64,000 nucleotides of DNA from Neltuma alba (Eukaryota; Streptophyta; Magnoliopsida; Fabales; Fabaceae): NCBI RefSeq assembly GCF_004799145.2, contig NW_021636368.1, positions 372,001 through 436,000 of the forward strand. The letters run 5' to 3'. The notes beneath the pieces were generated by a model that saw only the letters and a list, made by a program, of their open reading frames with translations, searched no databases and was not told the DNA's origin. Shown here piece by piece: positions 46,202-57,480 of the stretch (its first letter is position 1; each line of letters starts with the position of its first letter). The position numbers and the translations under genes are program-made.

Positions 46202-49163
46202 TTTTCTCTGTTTAATAGCTGAGTTTCTTATGATGTATCTATCTCTAACTGATTGTTTTTAAAAAGAGATTGCACCTTTATGTAATAAGAACCAATAATA
46301 TGATGACTATTAATTTTCGGAAAATTACTGTTCACTGTCCAGTTTTCAGATTACAGGTCCAACTTTGAATAATCATAACTAATTCTAGAAATATCGTATG
46401 GAGGTGTTCCAAAATTATACGGAAAGCTCTTTCAATGCTCTTTAAGAGAAAAATACTCAATTGGACTTATTCTTGCCCAATTCGTACAGTTTATTGGGTT
46501 AAGATTACTATTTGTTTGGTAAAATCTGGACTCTCCAGATTCTGTGCCTTAACTTTGAAAACTCATATCTCTTTGTATACACATCCAAATGAGGTGGTTT
46601 ACCACTCATTTTGAAGCTTGGGATGTACACTGTAAGTGTACCAAATTCCGTAGCTTAACTCATTCATATGATAGGTCGAACTGAAGCTTGAAATTAACTG
46701 CTTCAGGACCTACGTTTTATCCTTTAATATCTCCTTACTTTAATTCTTTTTATTTCTTTGACATACATAGCATGGGCTTAATCTTTCTCATTCATAGTCA
46801 TATACTTTCATTCATGCCATAAACATCCTAACCATATACATTGAATTGATGGCATTCATAACATAACTTACAACGTAGGAGAATTATACATTGAATATTC
46901 ATATCAATCATTTGCATTAATAAATCTCCACTTCTTCTCCTTGCTTCTCATGCCATTAGTGCCCACCATTGATTGACCTAAATGGTTGGTTAGGGAGGGG
47001 GTGAGATTCGGGGGAATCTCAGTAGCAAACAATACCATATTAATCATGCTAAATGGATGCTAATGCACTACACGCAACTTGTTTATTCTCTAGTTAATTA
47101 GTGACATACTAGCATGCTCAAAGCTAACTTCTTGATGCATGGCCATGGAGACATAATCTACTCATCATGAATAGCAATTACAGCAGCTAAAACATGTCAC
47201 AACAACATGCAAATAACATGTACACGGCAATACACAAGCATACCACATCAAGCAATGACAATAGGTAAGTTCACTACCTTGCACCTCAAGCTTTCCTCTT
47301 ACTTTTCCTTTGACTCCCTTGACTTTCCAACCATGTGGGCATTCGGTCAACATCACTAAACATCCTCTTGGATGTTCCAAAGGTTCTAAACATAACCATA
47401 ATGATCATACAATCTATTAGGACCACCAGATTACATAAAGTTCAAAGCTAGCTCTCTTGAACCTCAACCCTTTCTCTTAGTCTTAGGGTTTTCTTTCTAG
47501 CTTTTCTAACATAAATCTTATCATTTTACATCCTTATGATCTATTTACTGTCAATTAGGATCACTTTAGATGGCTTTAGATTCAAGAATACCAAATCTGG
47601 AAATTTTGGTTCGCGGGTACTGTTCACGCAGAATCTCCAGAATTTTTGATCAACTTTCAAAATTCATAATTAAATATATAAAAATCCAAATTGAGTGCTT
47701 CCAAGTCTCACTGAAAGCTAATTAAGTTAAATTTAAAGGAAAAATATTTTCAGGAACTAATTCCACGCCGAACAGTACCAGAATTGTACGGAACTCGACA
47801 CCCTTCCAAAAGCTTAACACTGTTTCCAGATTTCAAACCCTAACTTTGAAAAATCACCATAAATCGTACACATATCCAAATGGAGTGTTCTACCCATGGA
47901 TTTAAAGCTCACAGAGTGTACTTTAAGCATGAAAAATTTCAGAATCAGATACACACAGTAACTAATTCGAAATAGGTATCAAATCAGATGCTACAGCCAC
48001 CACGTACCTTGATCTTGAAGCTTGAACTTTGTTCCTTCTTCTTGGCCTTCACCCCTACGTTTTTCTCTCTAAATTTTGGCAGAGTTTCCCCTCTTAAACT
48101 CATGTTGGCTGAAAATATGAAGGGGAAGAGGCTCTATTTATAGCCAAAAAGTTGGCTTGAATGGACCAAAATGCCCTTGGTGGCTAATAGAAAGGGTAAG
48201 GGCAAATTTGAAAGTTCAAGTGGACTTTTACATCATCATTGCATCATCTTATTACATCATGCTTACCTCAACCTTCTAGAAGATGCCAAGTGTCATGAAA
48301 GTGGTGGAGGAGATGGGAGATTAGATCCTAACCGTTGGATCAAACTTGTTTCATAAGCTTCCTCCGAATTTACTTGGCCCACGTTTCTCCGGCTTTCTTT
48401 ATGGCCTTTCGGAGCTCAGAAAATTGTTCTGTCTGCTTTATAAATTTCTTTTAATTCTAGAGAATATCTATGAATTTTCTTAGGCCATAACACTTCCTTT
48501 AAACCTTGCATAAAAATTCATTTACCAAAATACCCTTTTATCGGCAAAACCGGCTCTTTAATTTATTAAAGCCACTCCACTGGCCTTTTGGTTGCGGGAC
48601 TAATTTTATAAATTAGTACAACCTTTCAACCATTTAACCTCATTTTTGTATACATTTTTGAGGTCTCTTGCTATTTTAAATAATTACCTCACATGGTATA
48701 CTTTTTACCGGTAATAACCTTATAAATTCTGTTGAAGCTGCCTCAGGGGTATTTTCATCTTTTCTCTTCATAGAAGAGCCTTAGAATATTATTTTTCATT
48801 TTCTAGGATTTTCTTGGAATTCTCTTCGTACTCTTCCATTTTTACCCCTGTTGGTCATAACTTTCAGAATTTACAGTTTAGTCCCTGGTTGGACTTAACT
48901 TCATATAATCCTCTCTTTGAGGCTTCTAACTCAACCTTTGGCCTATATCTAGTCTCTTTTCTCTCTCTTGGCCTTCGAGACTTTACTGGAGCCTCTAACT
49001 TTATTACACTTTAGCCCCTTAAAACTTTTACTTTGCAGTTTAGTCCCTGAAACTACTTTGACTTCCTTTCTCATCTTTGGGACTTCTGCTAAAAAGGGGT
49101 CTGATAGCCTATCTAATTCAGGCTATTATTGGTACTTCTAGGCCTAAAACTTTGGATGTTACA
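46202..49163 (-). mobile_element. gypsy LTR F, inverted partner of LTR E
   Basis: It ends GGATGTTACA at 49163, so on the minus strand it starts TGTAACATCC. Most of it (about 46330-49163) matches LTR E in reverse. The first 100 or so bases (46202-46310) do not match E and resemble integrase-region sequence found next to E at 31470-31494, so they may be host element rather than LTR. No target duplication was found. Confidence 0.75.
48135..48142 (-). promoter_or_regulatory. putative TATA box in LTR F
   Basis: The minus strand reads TATAAATA within GGCTATAAATAGAGCC, matching the LTR E word in sequence and place. Confidence 0.55.
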
Positions 49164-50012
49164 TACCACGTGGTAATGAAATAACATACCAATCTCCTTC
49201 TATCCTTAACCGATCATAGAATACATATGCCATGATAAATAGTACTATAACAATGTATGAACAAATATCAATGAATATACCATTACAATTCATTAGAAAA
49301 ATAATAAAAATTCAATACAAATAATCTCATTAATAGTACAATTCTTTATAATTCAATATAACTATCAAGATATTTAATTGTTATAAATATTATTTGATAG
49401 CTAAAGGTGAACATGCAAACACAAAATTAATTTAGCAAAGGTTTTAATAGGAGGTAATTATTCAAAGACAAACAACTAAACACAAATTAAAAACCAGACC
49501 TACTTTTTTACTTCCCTTCTTTCACACTTGTCCCAATAAGTGTTATACATCAAAACAATCATCAATACATAGCTAAAATGATTAAGGGAATAAATGAAGG
49601 AAAGAGACAACCCCATTGAGTTATGGAGGCTTATAACTTGAGTGGTAAAATCAGAGTTAGTACAACTTGAAGCACATATTATGGCCTTTCATGATTCTCA
49701 ACATTATACGTTGTTCTCTTCAGGCATAACAGCTTTGAGTACTAAAAGTCTAGTCCATCCAATTATTTCTCTAAACTTGATAGTCCTTAACTTCATAACT
49801 TGCACCCATAGTCTTTCTTCCATATGATCAAAACAAAAGGGTCTTTAGGGCAAATGTCCATAACATCAAGGTGGGTCAACATTACTATGGATAAAGGAAA
49901 ATTCTTTAAGCTCTTATGTAATGTCCTCTCTTACTTAGGCTCTAATTAAGATGCTCCTTAACAGACTTTATGCAAATCCTTCTTTCTATGGAGCTCTAAG
50001 TTAGTCAAGTCT
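49164..50012. other. unassigned AT-rich spacer
   Basis: This is a low-complexity, AT-rich sequence without a clear domain in any frame. The first half (49164-49480) is rich in AAT/ATT words. The second half leads without a break into the Athila protease remnant, so it is probably decayed Athila internal sequence. I found no terminal repeats or duplications here. Confidence 0.4.
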
Positions 50013-50627
50013 TTATTTGGCTCCTCTTTGGCCTTTTGCAACTTCAAGTATTAAAGTTAGAACCAATGAATGTGACTCATCATGATCTTCTTTCTTATTT
50101 TTTTTCCCTCCACTGCTGACTCTTCCTTTTGATTCCCTTTGATTTATCCTCTTTCTTAGCTCATGAAACATCAGAAACAGTGCTACCTTGCTCGGCAATA
50201 TTAGATCTAAGAGAAACAGAGTTAGTAGGAAAAATAAAAACAATATAAGAACAAGGAGTGGAGAGAGCACAGTGTAAGTATGCAACATTAAGTATCTAAC
50301 ATCACACACATGCATTATAGAAGAAGAATGAGAAGGTGAAGTGGGTGGGATAATAGATGGAGTGTATAAATCAACCTCTTCTTTAGCACTAATAATAGAC
50401 AAATCATATTTATTTGTAGCATTTTTAATTTTAGGATCAACAACACTAACTCCATACAATGAATCATGCATATACTCATGCTTGATGGGTTCATTAAAAG
50501 CAAATTGCACCTTATATTTACCTACTGCCATGGTGACTAAACCGTTTGGCATATCAGTGATAGTGCTATCAATTAATAGAAAGGGTAATCCTAAAATGAG
50601 TGTACCATCTCCTTGAGACTCCTTAGA
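50013..50627 (-). pseudogene. Athila-like protease remnant
   Basis: The minus strand reads SQGDGTLILGLPFLLIDSTI, aligned with DGTLILGRPFLRTANTNIDM of element D, then FNEPIKHEYMHDSLYGVSVV. It stays open for about 200 codons but becomes hydrophobic and then basic (KGRVSSGGKKNKKEDHDES), unlike element D. The catalytic DxGA part would lie upstream and is cut off by LTR I at 50628. It belongs to an Athila family different from A and D. Confidence 0.7.
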
Positions 50628-51619
50628 TATCACACCTTACTTTTAGACCATTTTTATTTCAATTGGAACCATTTGGAATCATTGTTTATGGCCTTAAGTT
50701 AGAAAAATTCAAACTTAAAAATTCTTTAAATTCAAGTTACTATTCATTGTAACCCTAATAAAGGCCAAACTTTGAAAAATCATAACTAATTCTAGAAAAA
50801 TCAAAATAAGGTGGTTTTAAGTTCCACTTGAAGATCTTAATATGATCTCTAGAGGAAAAATACTCAGTGATATTTAGACTTTACCAATCATTCCCTGATT
50901 TCACGCAAAGTGGTACTGTTCATATGGTCATTTTTTAATTTTTTAGAATTTTTGCCTAGCTTTGGATTAGGATAACTTTTTATACAAAACTCAAAATTTA
51001 ATGAAATACCACTTGTTTTAAACCTAAAAATATGATCTATAAGCTTGCCAAAGTTTAGCCAAATTCTCATCCATTTGCATAGAATTTTGTGTGATCAAAC
51101 TTTACCCTTTAAAAGTAAACTTTTATTCCCTTTTTATGCAATTCTTGGTTATTCTTCTCTTTTTATTTCATATGACCATTCCAATCACATAACCCATACC
51201 AAAACATGATTTCTTGATGACACAATCACATACATATCAACTTGGGTTATTAATACATTAATCCCACATAATTCACAATAATTCATAACAATTCATAATA
51301 ATTACAAACATTGTTTCAAGAGGCATAACAATTAATTATCTTCCAAAATGATCTCCTTTCCTCTGTCTTTGGTTGGTCTAACCCCTAGTTGGTGAATATT
51401 TGAACATAAAAGAATGAAATTTCATAGAAATCTCAGTAGCAATGAGTCATAATTATCAAGCTAATCATGCTATGCAAAAATGTGCTATGTTATCATGAAA
51501 ATAACTTTATCATGCAACATTAATTTCATGTGCATATCATTTGCCAGGAAATAAAGCAATCAATCGAGCGATTATACCATTCCCCATAACATATTGCCAA
51601 GGCATATTCAACATATAAT
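50628..51619 (-). mobile_element. gypsy LTR I, left part only
   Basis: It begins TATCACACCTTAC (one change from TGTCACACC) and is homologous to the first 720 or so bases of LTR C. It stops where LTR I2 begins. The distal part is not found in the window. Confidence 0.65.
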
Positions 51620-53230
51620 TGTGACACATTTACTTTTTACCAAATAACCAACTAAATAGAAGCAAATGGAATCATATTTGATGGCTAAAGGTATAAAAAA
51701 TTTAACTTTGAAAAATCTTTTTCTCAGGTTACTATTCACAACAACCCATAATTTGGCCAAACTTTGAAAATTCATAATTAATTCTAGAAAAATCAAAATT
51801 TAGTGATTCCAAGTTCTATTAGAAGCTCTTTAGATTACCTTTTGAGAAAAAAATAAGCACAGTTTATTTGCCTTTAGATTTAGGCCCATTTTAATTTTCA
51901 AAAGTTACTGTTCATTTGGTTATTTTCTAATTTTTCCAGTATTGATGCTTAACTTTGAAATGGCATAACTTCTTATACAAATATTCGGTTTAGGTGTATT
52001 ACCACTCATTTTAAAGAGAAAAATAAGATCTTAGACTAGAATGTTTCATGGAAAAAAACTCTATTATTTGACTAGAATCATGTTGGGCAAAGTTTGTCTC
52101 CAAAAGGTTGACTTTTAATCCTTTTTGGTTTTGCCTCTTCATACTTAAACTCTAGCTTAACATATCATCATTCTCTCACATAATTAGGCATAATAACATA
52201 CTTTGTCATATACTTGCATCAAAGTATAGTAAAGTATCATTCAAAAGAGTATTTACAAATTATTCACCAAGTTGTCAAAAAAGACCAAAACATATAAGAT
52301 TTCACAGCATCAAGTATTCCTTCATACATTGGTCATCTCCTTGCTCTTTCCTCTTGATGTTGTAGGCCTTAGGATGTGTTGAACATGGGAGGTTTAAGAT
52401 TCATAGGAATCTTAGTACCATAGCATCACATTTACAATGTCATAATCAAGCAAAGTATTACATGCTACAAGAACTAGCTATCACATACTTTTAACTTATT
52501 CACACGCCACGGAAAGGAAATAACATGCTTCTCATTCATAGCACTCAACATTGCATAAGCCAAGGTATTACATGCATGGAGTTAAACATTACATAACATC
52601 ATAATCTTATCCATGTCATGGCATAGCAACATAGCATAACATAACATATAGCAACAAATACAATGTGAGGTAACATTAAAAAGTAACTGCTAGCTACCTC
52701 TTTTAAGCTTTCCCTTTTCCTTCAATCTCTTCCTTTTAGGAAATTCTTCTTCTCTTTTGATGCAACACCTATTGGTAACACAATAGAATATCACACTTTA
52801 TTAATCTATTCATCATAATAACCCTTAATCCCCTTTTCACTTGATTTTTGGGTTATTATTTCTAACTTTGATTCTTTAATTTCCTTGGGCTGTTCCTATA
52901 TAATTTTCTATGTAGAATCCAAATATCAACATAGATTTATGAAAATCCATTTCCTTCCTATTGAACTTTATTTGGCTGAATTGTGGGGATTTAAATCTAA
53001 AATTTTAACTTTTAATTTTAATGCCTCCAAGCTTCCTTTCTTGGTGTTTCCCTACACCACATCATTTAAGCACATTGAAAGCATCAAATTGAATTAAATA
53101 TAACTCTAAACCTACTATCTCATCTTAATTAAATTGATACTCAAGTTCAAGGGGTTAGATGTTCTTTCCAAAACTCAATCATGACCAAATCAATTTCTAC
53201 ACTTTTTAAGTGTTTAATATATGTTTCAAT
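51620..53230 (-). mobile_element. gypsy LTR I2, left part only
   Basis: It begins TGTGACACATTTAC, a changed TGTCACACC start, and carries the same order of conserved blocks as LTRs C and I (AACTTTGAAAATTCATAA, the GAGATTTCA-type block, ATTTTCTATGTAGAATCCAAAT). It stops at 53230, where LTR J begins, before the usual GGATGTGACA end. Confidence 0.6.
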
Positions 53231-53409
53231 TGTCACATCTCAATTTTTAGGCCTAGAAGCTCTAGAAATAGCCTAAAGAAGGTAGGCTACTAAGCCCCTT
53301 TGAGCAGAAGACCCAAAGATGAGAAAGGAAGTCAAAGTAGTTTTAGGGACTAAACTGCGAAGTAAAAGTTTTCAGGGGTTGAAGTATAATCAAAGCTAGA
53401 GGCTCCAGT
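53231..53409 (+). mobile_element. fragment of plus-strand E-type LTR (J)
   Basis: It starts TGTCACATCTCAATTTTTAG and matches the first 180 bases of LTR E (31495-31673) in order, including GAGCAGAAG-CCCAAAGATGAG. It ends abruptly at GGCTCCAGT, where LTR K begins. Confidence 0.75.
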
Positions 53410-55084
53410 TGTAACACCTTACGTTTGCGACCTTATATTATGCCAAGTTAAGATATTCAGAAGTGCAATCTCAGGTTACCGGGTTGAAAAATCTGAGTTT
53501 AAAAATTTCTTTTCCTGTATTACTATTCACTGTAACCTTAAACTTGGCATAACTTTGGAAAATCATAACTAATTCTAGAAAAATCGAAACAAGTTGTTCC
53601 AAGTCTCACTCGAAGCTCTTAACATCATCTATCAAGGAAAAATGACCTCAGGTTCCTCTTTAATCAGAAACGCATCCGATTTTAATTTTAAAAAGTACTG
53701 TTCATTTGGTCATTTTTCTATTTTCCAGGATTTTTGCCTAACTTCGGAAAGGCACAACTTCTTACACAGAGCTCTGATTGTGACACTTTACCACTCATTT
53801 TAAAGGGAAAAATAAGATCTATTTTCATGCCAAATTTCAGGGAAAAATTCAACCATTTGACTAGGGTCTTAATTGGTCAAAGTTTGGTTAAATTTAGACC
53901 ATTTTTATCCCCCTTTTTCACTAATTCTAGCACCATTTCATTTTTCATTATAAGCATACCATAATCGCATATAAAGGTACTCTACTATTAATATACATCC
54001 AAAAAGGGTATCATGTTATGTGTTCATGATCAGAATATGTTTACATGGCTTGGAAAAGAAAGGTTTAAAACCATATAATACAATACATAACTCATAATTT
54101 CCTCAAGCCATAATTACTTCTTTTCCCTTCTCCTTGGAAGTAGTGGCACTTAGGATATCATGTTATAGGAGGAATGAGATTTCATAGAAATCCTAGTAGC
54201 ATTGAACATACAACCATCAGGTCAACATGCATAAGATGTCATGCTACATGCAGTAAAATAGCATTGCTAGTCTTTATGCCATGCCATAACTATTCTGTAT
54301 CCATGTCATCATATCATGGAGCATATAATCATTCTAGTCAAAACTCAATCATGCAAGAGCCAAGGCATACATTGCAAGGAGTTCACATCATCTGTGCATA
54401 AACATTCTCATGGCACATAAATACACATAGTAGAAACACCAAATGCAGGTCAACAAAATAATTGCAAGTTCACGCTACCTCGGTTCCACGCTTATTGTTT
54501 CCTCCTTGTTTTCCTTGCTTGAGGTCCTCCTAGATTTCTAGAAATTGCCTATCAACCATATAGTAAGGGTATGGTAAATTCCATATCCAGTATACAATTC
54601 TTTCTCAATATAATACTACCCTTGTGCCTTTCAATTTATAACTTCTGTATACCTTTCCTAATCCTTTGACTTTGGTTTGACCAAGCCTTAATCCTTAGTT
54701 AAGGTTTTGGAATTCTTCCTTAATCCATTATTAATCATGCTTTCTTGGTTAATCACTAACTCTTAATCCTTAATCCAATATTTAATTAAGGTCCTCAAGT
54801 CACATTAGTCATTAATACAACATAATCCTCTAAGATTAAGTCACTAATCCCTTATGGATTAACCATTAATCATTCTCTAATCAACATGATTAACTTTTAA
54901 TCATTCCTTAATCAACATGATTAATCATAATTATTTCTCCTTCAAATAGCATAACTAATCACTAATTACTAATTAATCAGGGTAGCTAACCTTAATTACT
55001 TACTAATCTTTAATCAAATAACATGATTAATCTTAGCTATCACTAAACCATAATTAATCAAGGTAATTAATCCTAATCTTCCTC
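53410..55084 (-). mobile_element. gypsy LTR K, left part only
   Basis: It begins TGTAACACCTTACG inside fragment J. It follows the same block order as LTRs C and I up to the segment before the promoter, then passes into a TTAATC-rich stretch. The junction with element L at about 55085 is recognised only because L sequence starts there. Confidence 0.65.
54660..55080. repeat. TTAATC / GATTAA word array
   Basis: About 420 bases are packed with TTAATC and its complement GATTAA, often joined as ATGATTAATCAT or TTAATTAAGG. The spacing is irregular, so it is a cryptically simple repeat rather than a true satellite. It lies within or beside LTR K and is absent from the other LTRs. Confidence 0.75.
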
Positions 55085-56033
55085 AAATGTGAATATGTAC
55101 TAATTTCCTTAATGGAATAATGTGTTATTTATGGTATTGGAATTGATTAGTATACATTGTAACATGTCACACTTTGCGGCGCCTGATTAACATGATAATT
55201 ATGATTCATTGTTACTAAGATTTCTATAAAATCTCGCCCCCCTCAATGTATAAACAATAGTAGAAACCTCAAGTGGTGTTGCCAAGGACAAGGAGAAAGG
55301 ATTGGAAGTCATATTAGAAGAGGATTAAGCTTAATGTCATTGAAATTACGATTTGTAAATTATTATGAGTTGTTATGTATTGTTGTAAATTATGTTGAGA
55401 TATTATATTAATGATTAAGGATGCTCTATCTATGAGCAATTGACTAAGGAATTATGTTTATATATGTGTTATATGATTGGAAAAGCTAGATGAAAGCAAA
55501 AGGAAAAGAAAAAGCAAGAATTGTATGAAAAAGGGATAAAGGTTGATTTTTTGGGAGCAAAGTTTGACTAATGTGATTCTAGGCAATTGGGTGAATTTGA
55601 ATCTGAAATTTGGCATGCTCATAGACCTCAAATATAGCTTTAAAAGAAGTAATCATTCACTAGATTTGGAGTTTTGTACAGAAAGTTATGTGCTCCCAAA
55701 GTTGGGTATAAATATTGGAAAATTAAAAAATGACCAAATGAATAGTACCACTTTGAACGAAATTTGGGATTGATGTATGAGATCTGGATACCTACGAGTA
55801 TTTTTTTCTTTAAAGAGCATGTCAAGATCTTTCCATAGAACTTAGAACCACTTCATTCTAATTTTTCTATAATTAGTTATAAATTTTCAAAATTGGTCCA
55901 AATTACTGTGAACAGTGTACGAAAATATGAAAATAGAAATTGTGAAATTAAAATTTTCTTATACTTAAGGATCATACAATGACCATAAGTGGTTCCAATT
56001 GTTATATAATAAGATAATAAAGGAGGTGTGATA
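55085..56033 (+). repeat. 5' LTR of element L, front missing
   Basis: It matches the 3' LTR from about 63740 to the window end, including GAATATGTA-TAATTTCCTT and AACATGATAATTATGATTCATTG, and continues to the LTR end AGGAGGTGTGATA. More than 1.8 kb of the front is missing, not counting the hAT insertion present only in the other copy. Confidence 0.8.
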
Positions 56034-56038
56034 GTTTT

Positions 56039-56050
56039 CAGTATCAGAAC
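56039..56050 (+). promoter_or_regulatory. decayed primer-binding site of element L
   Basis: CAGTATCAGAAC, two changes from TGGTATCAGAGC, lies five bases after the LTR end. It supports tRNA-Met priming and plus-strand orientation. Confidence 0.7.
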
Positions 56051-56318
56051 AAAGGTTCTAGCTTACTGTCATATGCTATGATTATGTGATAAGTTTGCCT
56101 CAGATTAAAGGTTTTGAGTATATTTGATAAATGTTCTGCTAGTAGTGCACTGTGGTACTGTATGGCATCGTATTGCCCTATGTTATTTTGAATTGTGTTG
56201 CATTGTATTGTTTGAATTATATGTCAGTTCGGGTTGCTACACTACTGGGAGAAGAACAAAAGTTAGAAAGATGGTATGCTGAGAAAGTGATTGATTAGTG
56301 GAGGTTGTTAACTAGAGG

Positions 56319-57480
56319 ATGCCTGGAGAACCGTACCCAGAATGGTACCACCCTCTGGTAAGAGGTCCTAATGATCCTACTCCCCTACCAGGACATCACT
56401 ATTACTTATTCCCTAGAAAGACCGAGGATACTCACTCCGGAGTAGGCTCGAATCAAATAATAGAGCTACAGGAGGATGAGGCAGGGTCCTGTATACGGCC
56501 AGCAACAACTATACAACGGACATTACGTATGCGGCCAGTGCCTAGACCAAGAACTCATGATAATGAGGTAGGCCCTAGTAGGACATTACCTTTAAGGAAG
56601 AGGTCATCATCAATGCTTAAGGAATTTAATACGATTGATGACCTAATTAAGGGATTTAAGTACCTGGGTAAGTACATCAAGAGGGATAAAGATTAGTATG
56701 CCACAGTTTACCTTGATTTCTTCTGTTGGGTCAGGCGATTGTATACGATAGTTAATAAGGAAAGCCAGACCCTGGACGCAGACATATGGGGCAAAGGTAC
56801 TGCTACCTACTCTTCTAAAAACATGGTTCTAAATAGTTGTGACTAATGGAACTATGCTGTTGTTTGTATATGAACAGGTTATATATATAAAGTAAAGGTT
56901 ATATAGTAATGTTGTTTCTCGTAAAGTTAAGAGGTGATAGTAAGTATGGTAAGGATAAGATACAATATACAAGGGAAGAATAGAATGGACCCCTATTGAT
57001 TCGATTCAAATAGTAATAAACCAATTAGAGGGACAACACGAAACAGTGCAAGAGTTATGAGTAACTTAAGCTTATCATGAGCAAGAAAGGAAAGTTGCAA
57101 TAGCAGCAATGGTAATAACAGCCATAGCATAGTTGCAACAACCTAGACAAGGAGTAGCCAGGATAGCCCAACCTGTCCATCCCAACTCTAAGGATTAATA
57201 GTAGAATAGGCAAGGCCTGTAAGGGAAATGAATAAGTTGCAATAGTAGATTATGTACTTTGGCAAGTATAATCCACTAATGTTTGAGGGCACACTAGATG
57301 TGCAAATGGCCAGAGGATTAGATTACCCAGCTAGGAAAAATCTTTAGAATGATAAATTGCTCTGCTGAGATCAAAGTGCAAATGGCAATCTATAAGTTTA
57401 GAAGGAAGAGTGGATAGGAGGTGAAAGAACTCGGAAATAGTCAGCTAAGTTGCTGAGACCCTAGTTACTTAGAAATCTTT
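56319..57480 (+). pseudogene. gag of element L
   Basis: An open frame of 125 codons starts MPGEPYPEWYHPLVRGPND and ends KEFNTIDDLIKGFKYLGKYI. This is the same N-terminal layout as the gag at 11870 on the minus strand. The capsid-like part follows in another frame near 57240 (KYNPLMFEGTLDVQMARGLD), matching the usual FxKHNPPxFEG-P opening. Stops are frequent after that. Confidence 0.65.

Noticed and set aside
33273..47380. A small frame beginning MEHPRGCLVMLTE occurs in both LTR E (33273-33473, plus) and LTR F (47165-47380, minus).
   Set aside because: Most differences between the two copies change the amino acid (Y/C, R/G, K/Q, F/L), and the tails diverge completely. The match reflects shared LTR ancestry, not a conserved peptide.
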